The notes below the pieces were generated by a model. That model worked only from the letters and a program-made list of their open reading frames with translations. It had not been told where the DNA came from and made no database searches. Both the position numbers and the translations under genes were made by a program. A DNA stretch of 9,493 nucleotides, taken from the NCBI GenBank assembly GCA_030589965.1, contig JAUUZM010000097.1:1-9493 (forward strand), written 5' to 3'. Shown piece after piece: positions 1-7,300 of this stretch (within the stretch, counting starts at the first letter, position 1; every line of letters begins with the position of its first letter). The DNA comes from Bacteroides sp. (GTDB lineage: Bacteria; Bacteroidota; Bacteroidia; Bacteroidales; SM23-62).

Positions 1-947
1 AACCGTATGCACATCGGATCAAATCCTTTTTCGAGTAGCTCATGTTCTCCGTTAAAGAACTGCTCAAGATTGATTGCATTTCCAAGTGATTTACCCATTT
101 TCTGACCGTTCAGGGTAATCATATTATTATGCATCCAGTACCGTACAGATTCCTTGCCATACCCGGCAACGGTCTGGGCGATCTCACATTCATGGTGAGG
201 AAACAGAAGATCAAGTCCTCCTCCATGAATATCAAACTCCTCTCCCAGATATTTTGAACTCATTACCGAGCACTCCACATGCCAGCCAGGGAAACCCTCG
301 CCCCATGGTGATGGCCATCTCATCAGGTGCTCGGGATCTGCCTTTTTCCAGATCGCAAAATCAAGTGGTGATTTCTTTTCCTCCTGTTTTTCCAGCTTTC
401 TTGTATTTGAAAGAAGGTCGGCTATTTTTCTTCCTGATAATTTCCCATAATGATGGTCCTTCCCGTATTTTTCTACATCAAAGTAAACAGATCCTCCTTT
501 TTGATAGGCGTAGCCCTTCTCCAGAATCTTTTCAACCAGGTCCTGCTGCTCTGGTATATGTCCCGAGGCTGATGGCTCTATGCTTGGGGGAAGCACATTC
601 ATCTGCATCATTTTAAGCCTGTACTCATTGGTATACTGCTGAACCACCTCCATGGGTTCCAGTTGTTCAAGCCTGGCTTTTTTTGATATTTTATCTTCCC
701 CGAAATCCTGATCCTGCTCCAGATGTCCAACGTCTGTTATATTTCTAACATACCTTACCTTGTACCCCAGGTGCTTCAGGTAGCGAAACACCAGGTCAAA
801 AGTGATGGCCGGACGGGCATGGCCCAAATGTGGAGATCCGTATACGGTCGGTCCACATACATACATACCCACCATGGGTGCATGTAGTGGCTTAAAGTCT
901 TCCTTTTTTCTGCTCAGGGTATTATAGATCCGGAGGGACTTGTCCAT
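1..947 (-). CDS. cysS: Cysteinyl-tRNA synthetase, 3' end cut by window
   Basis: Class I aminoacyl-tRNA synthetase that charges tRNA-Cys with cysteine in the cytoplasm. Reading the minus strand from the ATG at 947 gives 315 codons without a stop before the window edge. The family is usually about 460–500 residues, so roughly the last third (anticodon-binding part) is missing. Visible motifs are the HIGH signature as HLGH (residues 40–43), a GMYVCGPTVYG block with the first zinc ligand Cys31, then Cys226 in HVECS and His251/Glu255 in FPHHECEIAQ. These fit the four known zinc ligands that select cysteine. The KMSKS loop is KMGKS (283–287), a variant I associate with Bacteroidota CysRS. The gene is divergent from rnr. 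The identification is secure; only the C-terminus is unseen. Confidence 0.97.
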   Translation of the reverse strand, partial: MDKSLRIYNTLSRKKEDFKPLHAPMVGMYVCGPTVYGSPHLGHARPAITFDLVFRYLKHLGYKVRYVRNITDVGHLEQDQDFGEDKISKKARLEQLEPMEVVQQYTNEYRLKMMQMNVLPPSIEPSASGHIPEQQDLVEKILEKGYAYQKGGSVYFDVEKYGKDHHYGKLSGRKIADLLSNTRKLEKQEEKKSPLDFAIWKKADPEHLMRWPSPWGEGFPGWHVECSVMSSKYLGEEFDIHGGGLDLLFPHHECEIAQTVAGYGKESVRYWMHNNMITLNGQKMGKSLGNAINLEQFFNGEHELLEKGFDPMCIR

Positions 948-955
948 AGTATTTT

Positions 956-963
956 CAAAGTTA
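956..963 (-). promoter_or_regulatory. Possible -7 box of the cysS promoter
   Basis: On the minus strand this reads TAACTTTG, a full match to the Bacteroidota -7 pattern TAnnTTTG. It sits only about 8 bases before the cysS ATG, so a transcript from it would be nearly leaderless. No TTG is found at the expected -33 distance, which lowers confidence. Confidence 0.33.
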
Positions 964-986
964 ACAAATAGACCCTAATTAATTCT

Positions 987-994
987 TAACTTTC
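987..994 (+). promoter_or_regulatory. Weak candidate -7 box for rnr
   Basis: Reads TAACTTTC, seven of eight positions of the TAnnTTTG pattern, in the short gap between the divergent cysS and rnr genes. Initiation about seven bases downstream would give a leader of some 15 bases before the proposed CTG start at 1016. No TTG lies at the right distance upstream, so this is tentative. Confidence 0.2.
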
Positions 995-1015
995 CTGAAT
1001 AAGACATATTACGAT

Positions 1016-3181
1016 CTGGCCAGAAAAAACAGTAAGCAGAAAGGGCATGATGCCCTGACAAATTCCATACTTGGGGTATTCACCAATTACCCCAGCCAGA
1101 CGTTCAATTACAAACAGCTGTCTAAAAGACTGCATATCAAAGATGTATCAACAAAACGACAGATTATTCCCATCCTTGAATATCTTTCCGAAAAAGAAGA
1201 ATTGATTGAGGTCCATCCAGGCAAGTTCAAGCTTAAATCAAAAGGTGGTTACATATTTGGAACCGTTGATATGACTCAGTTTGGATATGCTTTTATTCTC
1301 TCGGACGCCATTGAAGAAGATGTTTTCATTTCAAGGAATAATCTTAATCATGCTTTAAACGGAGACTACGTCAAAGTATATATGTATGCCAGGCGCAAGG
1401 GGAAAAGGATTGAAGGCGAAGTAGTTGAGGTGATCGAACGGTCAAGAAAGACATTTGTTGGTATCGTTGAGGTTTCCAAACACTGGGCATTCCTGAACCC
1501 GGATAGTAAGGAGATGCCTTTCGACCTTTTCATTCCGCCCGATAAACTTAATGGCGTAAGGAACGGACAGAAAGCGATTGGGAAAATTACGGAATGGCAA
1601 AAGGGTTCAAAAAATCCCGTCGGCGAGATTGTTGAAGTACTTGGGGATCCTGGCCAAAACGATGTGGAAATGCATGCCATTCTCGCTGAATTCGAACTTC
1701 CTTCAAAATTCAGCCAGGAAGTAGAGGAGGCTGCGGAAACTGTACCCGTAAAAATCACTGAGAAAGACTATGCAGAACGAAGGGACTTCAGGAAGATTCT
1801 GACATTTACCATAGATCCTGCAGATGCAAAAGATTTCGACGATGCCCTCTCCCTGCAAAAACTGAAGAATGGAAACTGGGAGGTGGGTATCCATATTGCT
1901 GATGTAAGCCATTATCTTCAGTCCAAGAGTTTGCTCGACCAGGAGGCTTATGAAAGGGCTACTTCTGTTTACCTGGTGGACCGGGTAGTTCCCATGTTAC
2001 CGGAAAAGCTGTCCAACCTTGTTTGCTCTCTTCGCCCGAATGAAGAAAAGCTCTGTTTTTCTGCTGTATTTGAATTGAATGCAGAGGCAAAGCTTATAAA
2101 ACAATGGTTCGGTCGTACGGTCATTCTTTCTGACCGAAGATTCACCTACGAAGAAGCACAGGATATAATAGAAACCGGGGAAGGTGAATTAAAATTGGAG
2201 ATTCTTCAGTTGCATACCCTTGCACAAATACTCCGGTCTCAACGGTTTCGGGATGGTTCATTCTCATTTGACCGGGTGGAGGTAAAATTTCACATCGATG
2301 AGAGTGGATATCCGACCGGGGTGTACTACAAAGAAAACAAAGAGTCTAACCAGCTTATTGAAGAATTTATGCTGCTGGCCAACAAGCGGGTGGCTGAGTT
2401 CATTGGTAAACCATCGGGTACTCAAATGAGCGCAGACAGCAAATCCAATGAGGCTCCCAAAACCAATTCCAAAACGTTTATCTACCGGACTCATGACAAG
2501 CCTAACAGTGAAAAGCTGGAATCCTTTGCCTACTTCATTAAACGTTTAGGGTATAATATCCAGACCAGCGGACAAAAAAGGATTTCCGGATCAATCAACC
2601 GCCTGATGGAAGAAGTTAAGGGTAAAAGAGAACAGAATATGATTGAGGGACTGGCCATTCGGACCATGGCTAAGGCTGAATACACTACCATGAACATAGG
2701 TCATTATGGCCTGTCTTTCCCCTATTATTCTCACTTTACTTCACCCATTCGCAGATATCCTGATGTTATGGTTCATCGTTTACTGGACCATTACCTGAAA
2801 GGCGGAGAGTCTAAAAGCCACAAAAAATACGAGGCGAGGTGTAAACACTCATCCGAGATGGAAAGAAAAGCCATGAAAGCCGAATGGGCCTCCATCAAAT
2901 ATAAACAGGTGGAATTCCTTAGTGATAAGATCGGAGAGGTCTTCGAGGGAGTTATTTCAGGTGTTACGGAATGGGGAATTTACATAGAACTGGTGAATTG
3001 CAAATGTGAGGGTATGGTTCCCATGCGAGATTTAACAGATGATTTTTACGATTATGATGAGGACAATTTCCGCCTTATAGGGAAAAAATCAGGCAGGCAA
3101 TTTCAATTAGGGGACGAAGTGAAGGTTGAAGTAGCAAGGGCCAACCTGGCCAAAAGACAAATAGATTTCAGGCTGGTTTAA
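1016..3181 (+). CDS. rnr: Ribonuclease R (RNB family 3'-5' exoribonuclease), non-AUG start inferred
   Basis: Processive 3'-5' exoribonuclease that degrades structured RNA in the cytoplasm. The RNB catalytic motif TIDPADAKDFDDAL holds four aspartates (267, 273, 275, 276 from the proposed start; 205, 211, 213, 214 from the TTG at 1202). A TSPIRRYPD motif lies near residue 575 and an S1 domain at about 641–721. The first conventional start is the TTG at 1202, but the same frame stays open back to a TAA at 980–982. The upstream codons read as the winged-helix domain that begins RNase R, including TFNYKQLSKRLHIKD and ILEYLSEKEELIEVHPGKFK across the TTG. That stretch has no ATG, GTG or TTG. The CTG at 1016 gives a basic start, LARKNSKQKG, typical of the family, and a 721-residue protein with the catalytic aspartates near their E. 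coli positions. The function is secure; the exact start is inferred (CTG at 995 is an alternative). Confidence 0.93.
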   Translation: MARKNSKQKGHDALTNSILGVFTNYPSQTFNYKQLSKRLHIKDVSTKRQIIPILEYLSEKEELIEVHPGKFKLKSKGGYIFGTVDMTQFGYAFILSDAIEEDVFISRNNLNHALNGDYVKVYMYARRKGKRIEGEVVEVIERSRKTFVGIVEVSKHWAFLNPDSKEMPFDLFIPPDKLNGVRNGQKAIGKITEWQKGSKNPVGEIVEVLGDPGQNDVEMHAILAEFELPSKFSQEVEEAAETVPVKITEKDYAERRDFRKILTFTIDPADAKDFDDALSLQKLKNGNWEVGIHIADVSHYLQSKSLLDQEAYERATSVYLVDRVVPMLPEKLSNLVCSLRPNEEKLCFSAVFELNAEAKLIKQWFGRTVILSDRRFTYEEAQDIIETGEGELKLEILQLHTLAQILRSQRFRDGSFSFDRVEVKFHIDESGYPTGVYYKENKESNQLIEEFMLLANKRVAEFIGKPSGTQMSADSKSNEAPKTNSKTFIYRTHDKPNSEKLESFAYFIKRLGYNIQTSGQKRISGSINRLMEEVKGKREQNMIEGLAIRTMAKAEYTTMNIGHYGLSFPYYSHFTSPIRRYPDVMVHRLLDHYLKGGESKSHKKYEARCKHSSEMERKAMKAEWASIKYKQVEFLSDKIGEVFEGVISGVTEWGIYIELVNCKCEGMVPMRDLTDDFYDYDEDNFRLIGKKSGRQFQLGDEVKVEVARANLAKRQIDFRLV

Positions 3182-3918
3182 GATTTTACAGCTTCCGGGG
3201 AGTCAGTGGGCTCCTGAGAACCAGTGGTTTCCTCAGAAATCGCGGATTCCTGAGAGCTTTCAGTTTCCTGTGATACTGTGGTGGATTCGTCATCAGGCTT
3301 CTTCCCGGGGAAAATCTCCTCAGAAAAGAACCTCTTTTGCCATATCAGGATGATGGATACACCAACCGTAATGGATGAATCTGCAATATTGAATACGGGA
3401 CGGAAAAATACAAGGCTGCTTCCTCCCCACCATGGAAACCAGTCAGGCCATGTACCACGGATGATGGGGAAATAAAACATATCAACCACCTTGCCCTTGA
3501 GGAATGTGGCATATCCGCCTCCCTCCGGTAAAAATGTTGCCAACCTGCCCCAGCTGTCATTAAATATCATCCCGTAGAAAAGGGAATCAATAATATTTCC
3601 CGCTGCCCCGGCCAGGATTAAGGCAACTGAAATGATGAGTCCCTTGTGAGCATTCAGTGATATCAGGTACCTCATGTAAAAAACGATAGCAGTAATGGCA
3701 GCCAGCCTGAAAATGGAAAGTATGGATTTCCCGTTATTCCCGGGAAGATCCATTCCAAAAGCCATTCCGTTATTCTCAGTAAAATGAATGATAAACCAAT
3801 TGCCGATTACATGTATCTCCTCACCAATGCTCATGTTAGTTTTAACAAGGACCTTAAGGACCTGGTCAACTAAAAGGATAATGATGATGAGGAATACAGC
3901 CTTTTTGGTAATTGACAT
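3178..3918 (-). CDS. lspA: Lipoprotein signal peptidase (signal peptidase II)
   Basis: Inner-membrane aspartyl protease that removes the signal peptide from diacylglyceryl-modified prolipoproteins. Four hydrophobic segments are visible at about 7–25, 66–85, 93–113 and 178–195. The catalytic aspartates are Asp111 in GNIIDSLFYG and Asp180 in FNIADSSITVG. The conserved NNGMAFG block is at 49–55. The loop at 117–175 (rich in W, G and F) is longer than in E. coli LspA (164 residues), as I expect for Bacteroidota. After about residue 205 there is a Ser/Glu/Thr-rich acidic tail of some 40 residues with degenerate SQE repeats, predicted cytoplasmic; this explains the total of 246 residues. It is the last gene of the ileS–dksA–lspA cluster, 41 bases after dksA. 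Its stop overlaps the rnr stop tail-to-tail. Confidence 0.95.
   Translation of the reverse strand: MSITKKAVFLIIIILLVDQVLKVLVKTNMSIGEEIHVIGNWFIIHFTENNGMAFGMDLPGNNGKSILSIFRLAAITAIVFYMRYLISLNAHKGLIISVALILAGAAGNIIDSLFYGMIFNDSWGRLATFLPEGGGYATFLKGKVVDMFYFPIIRGTWPDWFPWWGGSSLVFFRPVFNIADSSITVGVSIILIWQKRFFSEEIFPGKKPDDESTTVSQETESSQESAISEETTGSQEPTDSPEAVKS
3214..3236. repeat. Inverted repeat inside the lspA tail-coding region
   Basis: The arms CTGAGAACC and GGTT-TC-CTCAG can pair as a nine-base-pair stem with a two-base bulge and a three-base AGT loop. It lies 33 bases past the rnr stop and within the 3' part of lspA. No T-run follows on either strand, so it is not a standard terminator. It could still stabilise the rnr 3' end, or simply reflect the repetitive Ser/Glu codons of the tail. 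Confidence 0.35.
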
Positions 3919-3922
3919 ATGG

Positions 3923-3949
3923 TAAAAAAAAGTTCGGGTTCCCTGAACT
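3923..3949 (-). terminator. Hairpin plus T-run between dksA and lspA
   Basis: On the minus strand AGTTC and GAACT pair, with an inner GG/CC (one bulged A) and a short loop, followed immediately by eight T residues. This is the shape of an intrinsic terminator, placed after the dksA-like stop (3960) and ending five bases before the lspA ATG. The stem is short, so partial readthrough or an attenuator is as likely as full termination. No clear promoter for lspA is seen in the 41-base gap. Confidence 0.45.
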
Positions 3950-3959
3950 GGATGGATAT

Positions 3960-4334
3960 TTATTGTTGGTTTTTCGCGTCAATGCTAAGTGTCGCATGGG
4001 GCACTGCCCTGAGACGCTCTGGCTTGATCAGCTTTCCGGTTTCCCTGCATATACCGTAGGTCTTGTTCTCAATCCTAATAAGAGCACCTCGCAAATGCTG
4101 GATAAATTTTTGCTGCCGTTGAGCAAGTTTTCCGGCTTCCTCTTTTGATAAGGTGGCAGCTCCTTCTTCAAGAACTTTGAATGTGGGTGAAGTATCCTGG
4201 GTATCGTTACTTTCACCTTGAGTTATCGCTTCCTTTAATATTTCATAGTCTTTGCTAGCTTTATTAAGCTTGTCCAGAATAATCTGTTTAAATTCTCCCA
4301 GTTCCTCGTCTGAATATCTAGTCTTTTCTCCCAT
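3960..4334 (-). CDS. DksA/TraR-family protein with degenerate zinc finger
   Basis: A 124-residue relative of DksA/TraR, proteins that bind the secondary channel of RNA polymerase and modulate initiation, often with ppGpp. The N-terminal half is predicted helical (about 8–40 and 62–92), as expected for the coiled-coil. The C-terminal signature YGICRETGKLIKPERLRA, then VPHATLSIDAK, aligns with the DksA zinc finger. Of the four cysteines only Cys96 remains; the others are Thr99, Ser117 and Ala120, so zinc binding by the classical site is unlikely. E. coli DksA is 151 residues; this one is shorter and more TraR-like. It lies 52 bases after ileS and 41 before lspA. A good promoter match precedes it, so it may be made independently of ileS. 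The family is secure; the regulatory target is unknown. Confidence 0.9.
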   Translation of the reverse strand: MGEKTRYSDEELGEFKQIILDKLNKASKDYEILKEAITQGESNDTQDTSPTFKVLEEGAATLSKEEAGKLAQRQQKFIQHLRGALIRIENKTYGICRETGKLIKPERLRAVPHATLSIDAKNQQ

Positions 4335-4350
4335 GGCTCCTAAATTTTGG

Positions 4351-4378
4351 CAAATATAAGAAAAATAAATATACGCAA
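4351..4378 (-). promoter_or_regulatory. Predicted promoter of the dksA-like gene
   Basis: On the minus strand TTG (4378–4376) is followed by 17 bases and then TATATTTG (4358–4351), a full match to the Bacteroidota pattern TTG–17 to 23–TAnnTTTG. It falls in the 52-base gap between ileS and the dksA-like gene and predicts a leader of about ten bases. An AGGAG-like stretch (TAGGAGCC) sits directly against the ATG, too close for a normal ribosome binding site. Confidence 0.5.
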
Positions 4379-4386
4379 ATATGTTA

Positions 4387-7300
4387 TTAAATTTCAGGGA
4401 CTTTGTCGATTTTTAACCAGGTCTGAACATCATTGTCCAATTCTATTTTCCGGGCAGTTCCGGTATCCAGTGTTTCCACCAATTCTACCTCCCTGGCAAG
4501 GGTTTGAGCACCTATGTAATCTTTATGCTTAATGATGGCTTCGGTCAGGGAATCCTCCTTCTGAATGAGCACTTTTATTTTATCCGTAACTTCAAATCCA
4601 CTTTCTTTCCGGTAATTCTGTATTCGGTTTATGAATTCCCTCGCGATTCCCTCCTGGCGAAGCTCCTCTGTAATTGTAACATCCAGTGCAACGGTCAGGT
4701 TTGCATCACTGGAAACCAGCCATCCCGGAATGTCTTCTGTTGTGATTTCTGCATCTTCCGGCTGCAGAATAATTTCTTCTCCTGAAATATCCAGCTTCCA
4801 TTTTCCTTCTCTCTCAAAACCAGCGATATTTTCCTGGTTCATCTTTTGAACCTCAGATGCTATCTGTTTCATCAGCTTTCCAAACTTCGGTCCAAGGGTT
4901 TTAAAATTTGGCCTGATGCGTTTAACCAATATTCCACTGGTGTCTGTAAGAAACTCTATTTCTTTCACATTGATCTCCGTCAGGATTAAATTCTGTACGG
5001 CTTCGACCTTAGCCTGAAATACATTGTCCAGAACAGGGATCATCAGTTTATTCAATGGTTGCCTGACCTTTATGTTTACCTTCCTTCGTAATCCCAGAAC
5101 CATAGAGGATATTCTTTGGGCTATATCCATCCTTTCCTCCAGTCTATTATCAATATACTCCGGATTATGTGTGGGAAAATCGCATAGATGTACAGAATTT
5201 ACCGAGTGTCTTTGGGTGGCCTGATTAAGGTCGGTAAAAAGTTTTTCAGAATAAAACGGGGCCAGGGGTGCCATTAATCGTGATACGGTTTCCAGGCATG
5301 TGTATAGAGTCTGGTAAGCAGCTCTTTTATCCGTAGTAAATTCTCCTCCCCAGAATCTTTTCCTGTTCAGGCGGACGTACCAGTTACTTAGATGTTCCAC
5401 GACAAACTCCTGGATTGCTCTTCCTGCCCTGGTGGGTTCATAATCCTCCATTTGCTTGTTCACTTCTCCTACAAGGGTGTTCAAAATGGAGATTATCCAG
5501 CGGTCAATTTCTGGCCTTTCTTTTACAGGTACCTCTCCTTTTGAATAGGTAAACCCATCGACATTGGCGTATAAAGCAAAAAATGAATATGTGTTATAAA
5601 GGGTTGCGAAGAACTTTCTCCTTACTTCGTCTACTCCGGCAACATCAAATTTCAGGTTATCCCATGGTTGGGAATTAGTCATCATGTACCATCTCAGAGG
5701 GTCAGCACCATGTTTTTCAATGGTTTCAAAAGGATCCACAGTGTTACCAAGACGTTTTGACATTTTATTGCCATTTTTGTCCAGTACCAAGCCATGAGAA
5801 ATAATGTTTTTAAAAGAAACAGAATCAGATATCATGGTGGAAATGGCGTGCATAGTAAAAAACCATCCCCTTGTCTGGTCAACTCCCTCGGCAATAAAAT
5901 CTGCCGGGAATAATTGCTCAAATTCTTCCTTATTTTCGAATGGATAATGCCATTGAGCGTAAGGCATAGCTCCGGAATCAAACCATACGTCTATCAAGTC
6001 CTGTTCCCTCTGCATTGCCCTGCCGGAATCCGATACCAGCTTTATATCATCAACAAAGGGCCGGTGCAGATCAAAGCTCTCATAGTTTTCCCTAGAATTA
6101 TCCCCGGATTTGTAGTTTCCCAGTGGATTCTCATCCATAATACCTGCTGCAACAGCTTTCTCAATTTCAATTTTAAGTTCCTCGACCGAACCTATGCATT
6201 TTGATTCCTTCCTGTCCTCGCTCATCCAGATCGGCAGGGGTGTTCCCCAGAATCTTGATCTCGAAAGGTTCCAGTCCACCAAATTCTCCAGCCATTTTCC
6301 AAATCTCCCCGTCCCGGTGGATGTGGGTTTCCAGTTTATGGTATTGTTTAATTCAATGAGCCTTTCTTTCACCTGTGTGGTCTTAATAAACCAGGATGAC
6401 ATGGGATAATAAAGTACAGGTTTGTCTGTCCTCCAGCAATGAGGATAGCTATGTGTGTATTTGGCTATCTGGAAAGCCTTACTTTGTTGTTTAAGCAGTA
6501 CTGCAATACTAATATCAGCGGTATCGCTGTCAATCGGGATCGTTTCATCATACTCGTTCTTGACATACTTTCCTGTAAAGTTTCCATAACTATCCTGGTT
6601 AACATAATCTTTAATAAAATCATCATCCAGGTCCCCTAACCTGTAGAACCGGCCACGTTTATCAACCAGTGGCTGGGTTTCACCATCTTTGTCCACTACA
6701 ATCAGGGCAGGCATGTCATACTTCTGGGCGATGCGGTAATCGTCTGCGCCAAATGTAGGAGCTATGTGTACAATCCCGGTTCCTTCCTCTGTTGTCACAA
6801 AATCACCCATCAAAACCCGGAATGCAGGTTTTCGTGGCCTTACCCAGTCTATGAGTTGTTCATATGATATGCTTTCGAACTTTTCTCCCTTGTTTTCAGA
6901 CAGTATTTTAAACGGAATCTTTTTCACACCTTTCTTGTATTCATCCCATTCCAGTTCTGCATTTTCAGCTGGGAAAAACGCATTCAATAAGGCTTTAGCC
7001 AGGACTACTGTTATTGGTTCCCCGGTGTACGGATTGAATGTTTTCACAGAAACATAATCCATTTTCGGACCCATAGCAAGTGCGGTATTTGAAGGAAGGG
7101 TCCAGGGTGTTGTAGTCCATGCCAGTATAAAAACATCGGTATCGGTTCCCGTAAACAGGAAATCCGAACGATCGTCTTTGACTAGCTTGAAAAGGGCTAC
7201 GAGAGTTGTGTCTTTAACATCCCGGTAGCATCCCGGCTGGTTAAGTTCATGACTTGAAAGTCCGGTCCCGGCCGCAGGAGAATATGGCTGGATGGTATAA

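Noticed and set aside
254..616. 120-residue plus-strand open frame beginning at 254
   Set aside because: It lies wholly antisense to cysS, whose minus-strand frame is continuous and carries all family motifs; the plus-strand translation has no recognisable features.
4347..4532. Small plus-strand open frames over the ileS 3' end and inside ileS
   Set aside because: They are shadows of the ileS frame; their translations show no protein-like pattern and they overlap strongly conserved coding sequence.
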